Below are positions 1-6,207 of a stretch of DNA of 6,207 nt, piece after piece. Where the stretch lies: the NCBI GenBank assembly GCA_937983305.1, contig CALKAJ010000084.1, positions 1 to 6,207 of the forward strand. Direction: 5' to 3'. How positions within the stretch are numbered: the first letter of the stretch is position 1; each line of letters opens with the position of its first letter. The stretch comes from an uncultured Ignavibacteriota bacterium (GTDB lineage Bacteria; Bacteroidota; Ignavibacteria; Tepidaquicellales; Tepidaquicellaceae). Made by a program: the position numbers and the translations under genes. The notes under the pieces are model-generated. The model did not search any database, was not told the origin of the DNA, and was given only the letters and a program-made list of their open reading frames with translations.

Positions 1-163
1 TAGCCAATATTTAAAATCTGTGTTCATCCGTTCAATCTGTGTAATCTGTGTTCCATGCTCTTTTTTTTATCCGTTCTTATCCGTATTAAATCTGCGGCGA
101 TAGCCAATATTTAAAATCTGTGTTCATCCGTTCAATCTGTGTAATCTGTGTTCCAAGCTCTTT
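1..163. repeat. Direct repeat pair, 100-bp period, built from short ATCYG units
   Basis: Positions 1-63 and 101-163 are the same except for one base (T at 55, A at 155). Each copy begins with TAGCCAATATTTAAAATCTG. Inside there is a second level of repetition: cores ATCTG or ATCCG start at 16, 26, 35, 44, 69, 79, 90, 116, 126, 135 and 144, so neighbouring cores are 9-11 bp apart, with larger gaps of 25 and 26 bp between groups. A run of eight T (61-68) lies in the spacer between the copies. The repeat starts at the first base of the window, so the array may continue upstream. No coding potential is evident. I recall similar ATCCGTG/ATCTGTG intergenic repeats from other environmental bacterial genomes, but the function is unknown. 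It is not a CRISPR: there are only two long copies and the spacer is itself repetitive. Confidence 0.93.
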
Positions 164-169
164 ACAAAC

Positions 170-198
170 TTTCAACTGATCTCCTTTTGCAGTTGAAA
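170..198. repeat. 9-bp perfect inverted repeat upstream of the RNase H gene
   Basis: TTTCAACTG (170-178) and CAGTTGAAA (190-198) are perfect reverse complements around an 11-base loop (179-189). It lies just after the second direct-repeat copy and 28 bp before the ATG at 227. No T tract follows the right arm, so on the + strand it is not a typical intrinsic terminator. It could be a hairpin in the 5' leader or a protein-binding dyad; the sequence cannot decide. Confidence 0.6.
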
Positions 199-215
199 AT
201 AAAATCCCCAATTAC

Positions 216-229
216 CATTTTGCAAAATG
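216..229. promoter_or_regulatory. 14-bp palindrome that includes the RNase H start codon
   Basis: CATTTTGCAAAATG is a perfect 14-bp palindrome whose last three bases are the ATG of the 227 gene. There is no Shine-Dalgarno-like sequence in front of this start. A palindrome here could be an operator or could affect start-codon accessibility, but it is AT-rich and one such match in 6 kb can arise by chance. The palindrome is certain; the regulatory role is only a possibility. Confidence 0.35.
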
Positions 230-907
230 ACATACAAACACCAAAACGAAACACGCTCAAAATCCAACGAGCTGATTTCAAAATTAAACAGAAACGGAAT
301 AATCGCATCCATAAAAGAAAACGGCTTCCGCGACTATCTCGCAATGCTTGAAGTTGAAAACTCCGGAACATTAAATCTATATTACAAACCAACAAAAAAT
401 TCATACTCCCTCAACACAAATAAAATTTCCGATGAAATTCTTAGAGAAAAAATCGAAAAAATCTGGAACGGCAATATAATTGCATCAAAAAAAACCGCAT
501 ATAAAAACAAAGGATATGAAATTGACATAGACGGCTCTTACACAGAAGGCAAAACAAGCTATGCACTTGTAGTCAGAAAAGAAGGCGAAAAAGTTTACGA
601 AGAAAATGGAATCGTTCCCGAGATTGAAGTTTACGGCTCACATCAGGTAGCAGGGGAGTTAACCGGAGCAATGCAGGCGGCGGAATACTGCATTAATAAT
701 AATATCAAAGAAGTTACAATATATTACGATATGGCAGGAATAGAAAAATGGGCAACCGGGAAATGGAAAACGAATAAGGAAATCACAAAAAATTTCAAAG
801 AATTTTTTTTGGGACTCGATTTAAAAATTAAATGGGTGAAACTGCCTTCACACTCCGGATATTTATGGAATGAATACGTTGACAAACTCGCAAAATCCGT
901 ATTCTAA
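227..907 (+). CDS. RNase HI-type ribonuclease with an unassigned N-terminal module
   Basis: A 226-residue protein whose C-terminal part (about residues 97-226) is an RNase H fold. This family cleaves the RNA strand of RNA-DNA hybrids in the cytoplasm using a metal-bound acidic cluster. The expected residues are visible: D102 in the DGSY motif of the first strand, E144 in GELTGAMQA, D168 in YYDMAG, H209 in PSHSG and D219 in NEYVDKLAK. The YYDxxGIEKWATGxW stretch resembles the RNase H proteins that elsewhere carry an N-terminal viroplasmin domain. Here residues 1-95 do not look like viroplasmin. They look like a helix, several strands (around residues 28-65) and a helix (about 69-80), perhaps a nucleic-acid-binding module, which is inference. 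The start at 227 is the first ATG after the in-frame stop at 200-202, without a Shine-Dalgarno sequence. Runs of eight A (487-494) and eight T (803-810) lie in the gene. No signal peptide. I am sure of the fold and fairly sure of the activity; I give no gene symbol because several rnh types exist. Confidence 0.9.
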   Translation: MTYKHQNETRSKSNELISKLNRNGIIASIKENGFRDYLAMLEVENSGTLNLYYKPTKNSYSLNTNKISDEILREKIEKIWNGNIIASKKTAYKNKGYEIDIDGSYTEGKTSYALVVRKEGEKVYEENGIVPEIEVYGSHQVAGELTGAMQAAEYCINNNIKEVTIYYDMAGIEKWATGKWKTNKEITKNFKEFFLGLDLKIKWVKLPSHSGYLWNEYVDKLAKSVF

Positions 908-966
908 ATTCCTTGTTATAACCTTCAGGAAATATTAATTTTAAACAATAAATAAATAAATCAGTT

Positions 967-1932
967 ATGAGAATAATTTCTTTATTGGTTCTTTTTACAA
1001 TCGCATTTTCTTTAAGTCTTTCCGCACAAACGAAGACTTCTTTTGTCAATAAAAAATACGAATATAAAATTGACTTCCCGGCTAAATGGGATATTGAACA
1101 ACTTCCCTCAAAGGAAGATCCTGTTACTGTAGTTGCAAAAAGCCCATCTACTTCAAGCTTTCTCGTCAATGTAAAAAAAGATCCGGCTTTCAAAGGGAAA
1201 AATGCAAATCAGTTAAGCGCAAATGATATCACTTCAGAGATTAAAGCTCAGTTCAGAAAAGTAAACCTGCTCGAATCCGATTACCAGACTTACGAAGAGA
1301 TGCCTTTATTATATCTCAAATTTGCAGCAGAAACAGATGACGACGATAAAATATTCATCCTCCAATATTACCTTTTCAGAAATGAATATCTTTATTTGAT
1401 TCAGGCAATGACTCTTCAATCAGACTTTGAAAACGAAGAAGGTGTTATCAACAGTGCAGTTTATTCATTCAACTATCTCGGTGCTCAATCGGAATATACT
1501 TCAAATTTTTACAGAAGCGAGCAATACGAATACAGCATTAATTTCCCTGACGGATGGCAAAAAACCCTTAACGGAACTCAGATTGGCGCAGTTACAAGCG
1601 GCGGAGCTGTCAGTATGTTTATTGATGTCGTGGTTGACAGAGAATATGCAGGAATGACAATGCTTGATTATCCGGTCGAAAGTTTTACCGAAGCAATTCA
1701 AAAACAGTATGAAGAAGGTAAAATAATCGAATCAAGAAGAATGCCGATAAACGGAATAAGTGCAATTTTTATAAAACATAAATTCAAAGATAAAGGTACT
1801 GAAGTTACAATGCTTCATTATTTCATAGTCAAAGATTCAAAATTATTCGTTATCCAGTGCACTTCACCGACGAGTTCTTTTTCTACACACGAAGGTACAT
1901 TTAAAACAGCTGTTCTTTCTCTCAGACTTTAA
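967..1932 (+). CDS. Exported protein with two tandem PsbP/DcrB-like domains
   Basis: A 321-residue protein with a clear signal peptide (residues 1 to about 20, hydrophobic core LLVLFTIAF, cleavage probably after SLSA), so it acts outside the cytoplasm, either periplasmic or surface-exposed. No lipobox cysteine is seen. The mature part is an internal duplication. YEYKIDFPAKW at residue 31 matches YEYSINFPDGW at residue 187, and the ends match too (GVINSAVYSF near 159, GTFKTAVLSL near 310), giving two units of roughly 135 residues. The opening pattern of a short strand, FP and W, then alternating strands and a final helix, resembles the Mog1/PsbP fold seen in DcrB and DUF1795-type proteins. That assignment is from pattern memory and no catalytic residues are recognisable. 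The start is 59 bp after the RNase H stop, behind an AATA-rich leader without a Shine-Dalgarno sequence. The next gene starts 32 bp downstream, so the two may share a transcript. Function unknown. Confidence 0.82.
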   Translation: MRIISLLVLFTIAFSLSLSAQTKTSFVNKKYEYKIDFPAKWDIEQLPSKEDPVTVVAKSPSTSSFLVNVKKDPAFKGKNANQLSANDITSEIKAQFRKVNLLESDYQTYEEMPLLYLKFAAETDDDDKIFILQYYLFRNEYLYLIQAMTLQSDFENEEGVINSAVYSFNYLGAQSEYTSNFYRSEQYEYSINFPDGWQKTLNGTQIGAVTSGGAVSMFIDVVVDREYAGMTMLDYPVESFTEAIQKQYEEGKIIESRRMPINGISAIFIKHKFKDKGTEVTMLHYFIVKDSKLFVIQCTSPTSSFSTHEGTFKTAVLSLRL

Positions 1933-1964
1933 AATAAAACTTTACTTCAATTAATTTATTTGCA

Positions 1965-4937
1965 ATGAAAAAAACAATCTTTACTCTCTTATTTATATTG
2001 TTGGCTTTCTCCGGGGTTAAATCTCAGGCTCTCATCCAGTCTTACAATTTCCCCTATGCCAATTCTTATAATTACTTTTGGGGCATTACCGTTGTCAATG
2101 ATTCATTCTGGATTGCCTCGGATTTTAACGGAACAGGATATCCTTTGTCCTATATGTACAAGGTAACAAGGCAGGGTGTAATTGCCGACAGCTTCCAGAC
2201 TCCATTCACATTCAATCATGGACTCGCATGGGATGGCACAGGGTTCTGGGTTGCCGAAGATTACAGAAGCTCCGGCGGTCGCCTTTATAAAATAAGCAGA
2301 ACCGGGCAAAGGATGGACAGCATTTACACAGGAACCTATGCCGCAGGAATTGGAGGTATTGCACTTGACGGAAATCATTTATGGTTTGCGGTTTATTCTC
2401 CCGACTATACTACTTATCCAAATTCATACGCTTATAAAGTAAACCTCACCACTAAACAGCTTGTTGATACTATTCCCCTCAGAGGCAGGCAGGTTCAGGG
2501 ACTCGCAATAAAAGGCGATACGATTTTATATGTCAATGACGGTTTCCACGGAGACCCCGAACGTATCTACGCCTATAGAGATGCAATTGGTGATACGCTC
2601 TTTTCATTCCCTGTTCCCGATCCGGATAACGATTGCGACCCGCACGGAATGTACTGGGACGGCTCGCATTTATATCTCATCGCTTATAGAATCGGTAATA
2701 ATGTTGCCGCTTACAGAACTCTCTATAAATACTCTATGACAGGCGAGGGAAGTCCTGTTATACAAACAACTCCGAATACAATTAACTTCGGAAATACAAT
2801 TATCGGCTCAACAGCTACTCAAACCTTAGCCGTAAGCAATATCGGTTCCGCAAAACTTATCATCAGCGGAAAAAATATAACTAACCCGCGATTTGGAATA
2901 ACTCCGAATAATGTTCCCGATACACTTCAACCCGGGCAATCAAAAAATTATACTGTCTCATTTAACCCAAATACTTTTGATACACTCTCCGCACAGCTTC
3001 AACTCCAAAGCAACGACGGCGGAACACCGACAAAGATTGTAACACTAAAAGGAAAAGGTGTTTTCAGCGGTGCATATATAAATCTCTCGGCAAACCTGTT
3101 CGATTACCAGCAGCGCCGTACCGGCTCACTTTGCGGATATATTTTCTCTGTTACAAATCAGGGCTCATCTCCGCTCAGCATAAACTCAATGTCATTTACA
3201 ACTGCAAGATATCGTATTGATACTGTCGGCTTAACTTTCCCCGTAACCATAGATACTCAAAAAACTAAAACTTTCAGAATCTGGTTCAACCCCACTACAG
3301 CATCCACGTTCATTGACTCCTTATCAATACTCTCAAACGCTGTCAATCTCCCGACCGCAAGATTAAAAGTAACCGGAACAGGTCAGGTTATCACTCCCGT
3401 TCTCGGAGCTCAAATGTGGCAGGGGAATATTCCCGATAATCCTTTCACAAGTTATGATGACCCGCAACCCGTTAGCATAAAACAAATCGGCGATGTAAAT
3501 GGTGACGGAGTAAATGATGTAATCGTATCATCAGGAAATTATCTCACTACCTGCTTCAACGGCAACTCCTCCGTAACTGCCGATATTCTCTGGATATTCA
3601 ACACCGGCTATGACAACAACAACACAGGCAGTGTTGTCTGGAAAGACGGAATGCAAATCAGAGACGACATTGATGGTGACGGAATTCAGGATGTCGTTAT
3701 CGGATGCGGCGGCGGAAACGAAATGGTTTACACTATCTCCGGAAGAACAGGACAAAAAATCTGGGGATTCGGCGATTCCATTTCATATTCAGACGGCGAT
3801 ATTGAAGGTGTCAGAGTTGATAAAGATTACAACGGAGACGGAATTAAGGATGTTTTAGTATCTGCAAGCGGAACAGGAAACAACCCTCCCGGAAGACACG
3901 CAGCAATTTGTATTAACGGTTTGACCGGACAGCAGATTTTTATGTCCACTCAAAATTCTGCTTTCACAGGCGACGTTCAAACAACACCATTCGGTGGTGC
4001 TATCGGAACAAACAGCAACAGTGGAGTCTATGCCGTAAGCGGCTTTGATAATCTCGGCAGCAATGTCTGGAGCTATACAACCGGAGGTAAACTCTGGAGT
4101 CTCAAACTCTTCCCAAGCATCAACTCAGATACAGTAAAAGAACTCATCGGCTTACAAGGTTTCACCGGCGGAGTTTTCTGCATCGCCTCAAATAACGGAC
4201 AAATGCTCTGGACAAAAAATCTCGGCTCAAGCAACAACGGAACAATCGAAATGCTTGACGACCTCGATTCAAACGGCTCTCCAGATTTCACACTCTCAGG
4301 ACCCCAAATCATAAGCAGAGTTGACAGCAAAACAAGCAACGTACTCTGGTCCTACGCTCCGGGCGCCTCTTACATAAGAGACGTAGCAGCCATCAGCGAT
4401 ATAGATGGAGACGGCTGGCTCGACATCGTAGTCGGAATGCAGGACCCGGGAAAAGTATTTGTAATGAGCGGAAAAACCGGCATCATCAGATTCACCTATG
4501 AATTCGGCTCAGGCAGTAACAACCACAGAGCAGATAGAGTCTCCGCACTCAACAGCATAGATGGGAATTCAACAACGGAATTTGTAGCATGCGAACGCCC
4601 CGGTAGAATCATAATGTTCAACGGCGGACCAAATACCCCAATCGGTATTACCCAAATCGGAACAACCATCCCCGAAAAATTCGAACTCTCACAAAACTAT
4701 CCGAATCCGTTTAACCCCGCAACGATGATTCAGTTCAATATTCCAAACTCATCAATTGTAACAATCAAAATATTCGACATACTCGGCAAAGAAGTCAAAA
4801 CCCTCGTCAATGAATACAAACAACCCGGCACCTATGAAATCAACTTCAATGCATCATCATTCGCAAGCGGAATTTACTTTTACAAAATGACTGCAGGCAG
4901 CTTCTCCGAAACGAAACGAATGACACTAATAAAATAA
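1965..4937 (+). CDS. Large secreted mosaic protein with type IX secretion sorting domain
   Basis: A 990-residue protein with these parts in order. Residues 1-20 are a signal peptide (MKKTIFTLLFILLAF...KSQ). Residues about 24-262 are propeller-like repeats with recurring GLAWDG/GIALDG/GMYWDG openings and LYK(I/Y) strands. Residues about 266-365 and 370-473 are two Ig-like ASH/choice-of-anchor domains; the first shows INFGNTIIGS, VSNIGSAKL and VSFNPNT. Residues about 480-890 are an FG-GAP/VCBS-like propeller with calcium-loop motifs DVNGDG (510), DIDGDG (568), DYNGDG (621), a degenerate DLDSNG (766) and DIDGDG (812). Residues 906-990 are the type A Por sorting domain, beginning FELSQNYPNPFNP and ending TKRMTLIK. 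Proteins with this tail cross the inner membrane by Sec and the outer membrane by the type IX system, and the tail is usually removed when the protein is anchored at the surface or released. No enzymatic motif is seen; binding or structural roles are likely. It starts 32 bp after the previous gene and has no clear Shine-Dalgarno sequence. Confidence 0.93.
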   Translation: MKKTIFTLLFILLAFSGVKSQALIQSYNFPYANSYNYFWGITVVNDSFWIASDFNGTGYPLSYMYKVTRQGVIADSFQTPFTFNHGLAWDGTGFWVAEDYRSSGGRLYKISRTGQRMDSIYTGTYAAGIGGIALDGNHLWFAVYSPDYTTYPNSYAYKVNLTTKQLVDTIPLRGRQVQGLAIKGDTILYVNDGFHGDPERIYAYRDAIGDTLFSFPVPDPDNDCDPHGMYWDGSHLYLIAYRIGNNVAAYRTLYKYSMTGEGSPVIQTTPNTINFGNTIIGSTATQTLAVSNIGSAKLIISGKNITNPRFGITPNNVPDTLQPGQSKNYTVSFNPNTFDTLSAQLQLQSNDGGTPTKIVTLKGKGVFSGAYINLSANLFDYQQRRTGSLCGYIFSVTNQGSSPLSINSMSFTTARYRIDTVGLTFPVTIDTQKTKTFRIWFNPTTASTFIDSLSILSNAVNLPTARLKVTGTGQVITPVLGAQMWQGNIPDNPFTSYDDPQPVSIKQIGDVNGDGVNDVIVSSGNYLTTCFNGNSSVTADILWIFNTGYDNNNTGSVVWKDGMQIRDDIDGDGIQDVVIGCGGGNEMVYTISGRTGQKIWGFGDSISYSDGDIEGVRVDKDYNGDGIKDVLVSASGTGNNPPGRHAAICINGLTGQQIFMSTQNSAFTGDVQTTPFGGAIGTNSNSGVYAVSGFDNLGSNVWSYTTGGKLWSLKLFPSINSDTVKELIGLQGFTGGVFCIASNNGQMLWTKNLGSSNNGTIEMLDDLDSNGSPDFTLSGPQIISRVDSKTSNVLWSYAPGASYIRDVAAISDIDGDGWLDIVVGMQDPGKVFVMSGKTGIIRFTYEFGSGSNNHRADRVSALNSIDGNSTTEFVACERPGRIIMFNGGPNTPIGITQIGTTIPEKFELSQNYPNPFNPATMIQFNIPNSSIVTIKIFDILGKEVKTLVNEYKQPGTYEINFNASSFASGIYFYKMTAGSFSETKRMTLIK

Positions 4938-4955
4938 AATCGTTCTTTTTCTTCT

Positions 4956-4981
4956 CTTTCCCAAACTCCAGTTTGGGAAAG
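4956..4981. repeat. Palindromic repeat copy 1 (11-bp perfect hairpin)
   Basis: CTTTCCCAAAC (4956-4966) pairs perfectly with GTTTGGGAAAG (4971-4981) around the loop TCCA. It begins 19 bp after the stop of the 990-residue gene. No T tract follows on the + strand (GCAAATATAG), so it is not a standard intrinsic terminator, although it could still protect or end the transcript. It is a sequence relative of the hairpin at 4997-5024, with centres 42 bp apart. Confidence 0.85.
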
Positions 4982-4996
4982 CAAATATAGTTTCTC

Positions 4997-5024
4997 TCCT
5001 TCCAAAGCTCCGGCTTTGGAAGGA
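4997..5024. repeat. Palindromic repeat copy 2 (12-bp perfect hairpin)
   Basis: TCCTTCCAAAGC (4997-5008) pairs perfectly with GCTTTGGAAGGA (5013-5024) around the loop TCCG. Aligned on its centre with copy 1, the stems differ at three paired positions, and at each the partner base has changed too (C-G/A-T, A-T/G-C and T-A/C-G). The pairing is therefore kept while the sequence differs. A run of A, not T, follows on the + strand, which argues against a plain terminator for the upstream gene. Confidence 0.85.
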
Positions 5025-5076
5025 AAAAATAAAAACGTTCTTTAAAATACAATAACCCAATTTCAAAACAACTAAA

Positions 5077-5081
5077 AAGGA
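5077..5081 (+). promoter_or_regulatory. Shine-Dalgarno site for the propeller gene at 5088
   Basis: AAGGA lies six bases before the ATG at 5088 and supports that start. It stands out because the three upstream genes have no comparable site. Confidence 0.7.
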
Positions 5082-5087
5082 ATTAAT

Positions 5088-6207
5088 ATGAGAAAAATTA
5101 TTTTTCCATATCTGATACTCTCCTTACTGTTCTCTGAAATTGCTCTCCCGCAAGTCGGGTGGCAGTCTGTCGTTTCTCCATGGAGTGTACCATACGCTTC
5201 TGCATTTTTTGTAAACACCAATACCGGTTTCATTGCCGGCGGTTACGGCTCAACGCCATATCCATTCCTTGTAATAATTAAAACAACTAACGGCGGCACT
5301 AACTGGACATCCAGCAAACAGTTAAACTCAGCAGGATTGCAGGATATCTTCTTCACAAGTGCTCAGACCGGCTATGCTGTCGGAGGCTACTACCCAAACT
5401 CGGTAATACTAAAAACCACAAACTCAGGCACTAACTGGTTCAATCAAAATTCCGGCATTGATAAATGCCTTTTCTCCGTATTTTTTATAAACGAATATGT
5501 GGGCTTTTGCTGCGCCGATTTTGGAACAATAATAAAAACAACAAATTCAGGAAATAACTGGTATCAGGTCAATTCCGCAACAACTCAATACCTCGAAAGT
5601 ATTTACTTCACAAATCCCCTTGTCGGATATGCAGTCGGCAGGGTAGGGCAGATTATGAAAACCACCGATGCAGGTGAAAACTGGTCATACTCACTAACCT
5701 ACAGCAATTGGCTCAACTCCGTTACCTTTACAGGTCAGGATACAGGTTACGCCGCAGGTGTCGGAGGTCTCTTATTAAAAACAGTCAACGCCGGACAAAA
5801 CTGGAATACTATCAATACCGGCTTCACTGACGAATTCACTTCGGTAAAATTTGTCAGCAATTCAATCGGCTATATCACAACCGGACTCGGAAAGGTTCTA
5901 TATACTACCGATGCAGGACAAACCTGGATAGCACAAACTACCGGAACTACTCAGAAATTATTATCAGTGTTCTTCACCAACACTTACAAAGGAATTGTTT
6001 GCGGAAATAACGGCATCATACTCAAAACCCAAACCGGCGGTATGCCCCTGTATATACCAACACTGCTCTCTCCCGCAAACGGCTCTTTCAACAACTCACT
6101 CACACCCACCCTCACCTGGACAGCCGGAACAAACATACAGGATTACACAGTACAGATTTCTCCGCTCTCCAATTTCTCTGTTGTCATTGATTCTGCCGTT
6201 GTCATCA
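5088..6207 (+). CDS. Exported YCF48/Asp-box seven-bladed propeller, 3' end outside window
   Basis: An open frame runs from the ATG at 5088 to the window edge (373 codons plus one base) with no stop, so the C-terminus is unseen. Residues 1 to about 22 are a signal peptide (MRKIIFPYLILSLLF...LPQ). Residues about 24-318 hold seven repeats of 41-44 residues with the pattern GYAVG-x-x-G-x-I-x-KTT(N/D)-x-G-x-NW. Asp-box motifs start at residues 66 (TTNGGTNW), 110, 151, 192, 232, 273 and 314. The seventh (TQTGG) lacks the tryptophan. This pattern is that of YCF48-like, sialidase/sortilin-type beta-propellers. In plastids and cyanobacteria YCF48 assists photosystem II assembly, but in this kind of bacterium such domains sit in secreted proteins of unknown role, so I infer no photosynthetic function. 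From about residue 323 an Fn3-like segment begins (LLSPANGS, LTPTLTWTAG, YTVQIS). By analogy with the neighbour, a type IX sorting tail may follow beyond the window; this is not seen. Confidence 0.9.
   Translation, partial: MRKIIFPYLILSLLFSEIALPQVGWQSVVSPWSVPYASAFFVNTNTGFIAGGYGSTPYPFLVIIKTTNGGTNWTSSKQLNSAGLQDIFFTSAQTGYAVGGYYPNSVILKTTNSGTNWFNQNSGIDKCLFSVFFINEYVGFCCADFGTIIKTTNSGNNWYQVNSATTQYLESIYFTNPLVGYAVGRVGQIMKTTDAGENWSYSLTYSNWLNSVTFTGQDTGYAAGVGGLLLKTVNAGQNWNTINTGFTDEFTSVKFVSNSIGYITTGLGKVLYTTDAGQTWIAQTTGTTQKLLSVFFTNTYKGIVCGNNGIILKTQTGGMPLYIPTLLSPANGSFNNSLTPTLTWTAGTNIQDYTVQISPLSNFSVVIDSAVVI

Noticed and set aside
1..163. CRISPR array
   Set aside because: Only two long copies with a 37-bp interval that is itself made of the same short units, and no cas genes in the window.
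148..404. Short open frames on both strands beside the direct repeat (148-351 + and 162-404 -)
   Set aside because: They overlap the repeat and the RNase H gene, have low-complexity or Lys/Arg-rich translations and show no recognisable domain.
911..932. Weak inverted repeat TTCCT/AGGAA after the RNase H gene as a terminator
   Set aside because: The stem is only five base pairs with a long loop and no T tract.
4956..5040. Hairpins as Rho-independent terminators
   Set aside because: Neither stem is followed by a T tract on the + strand; copy 2 is followed by A residues. Termination by other means remains possible.
4846..5052. Reverse-strand open frame of 68 codons across the two hairpins
   Set aside because: Its translation is the palindromic repeat read as protein plus the antisense of the sorting domain. 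The hairpin explanation is stronger.
5025..5053. Possible promoter for the 5088 gene (TACAAT at 5048-5053)
   Set aside because: No supporting -35 element at a proper distance and no Bacteroidota-type TAnnTTTG motif, and AT-rich DNA gives such matches often.
5088..6046. Photosystem II assembly factor role from the YCF48-like repeats
   Set aside because: The repeat family is widespread in secreted proteins of non-photosynthetic bacteria, and nothing else here points to photosynthesis.

Overview
The window most likely comes from an Ignavibacteria-type bacterium (Bacteroidota/Chlorobiota group). The main evidence is the C-terminus of the 990-residue protein. It carries the motif SQNYPNPFNP, followed by an FDILGKEVKTLVNE-like segment, SGIYFYKM and a final TKRMTLIK, which is the type IX secretion (Por) sorting domain in the form common in Ignavibacteria. 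AT-rich DNA, mostly Shine-Dalgarno-free gene starts and several exported beta-propeller proteins fit this. The taxonomic call is an inference from protein style, since the window has no rRNA or other marker gene.

All four genes lie on the + strand. Positions 1-226 are non-coding. They hold two near-identical copies of a 63-bp sequence exactly 100 bp apart, built from shorter ATCTG/ATCCG units, then a 9-bp inverted repeat and a 14-bp palindrome that includes the first start codon. 227-907 encodes an RNase HI-type enzyme with an unrecognised N-terminal module. 967-1932 encodes an exported protein made of two tandem copies of a PsbP/DcrB-like domain. 1965-4937 encodes a large secreted mosaic: signal peptide, beta-propeller-like repeats, two ASH/choice-of-anchor-like Ig domains, a calcium-motif FG-GAP/VCBS-like propeller and the sorting domain. 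4938-5087 is non-coding and holds two perfect hairpins that are copies of one palindromic repeat family. From 5088 to the window edge runs the start of another exported protein, a seven-repeat YCF48/Asp-box propeller followed by an Fn3-like segment; its end lies outside the window.

The genes do not form an obvious pathway. The 967 and 1965 genes are only 32 bp apart and could be co-transcribed, and the last three genes all encode exported proteins, so the region looks like a cell-surface/secretome stretch next to a housekeeping-type RNase H gene. I found no convincing new defence, mobile or biosynthetic system. The most unusual material is the two non-coding repeat regions and the N-terminal module of the RNase H protein.
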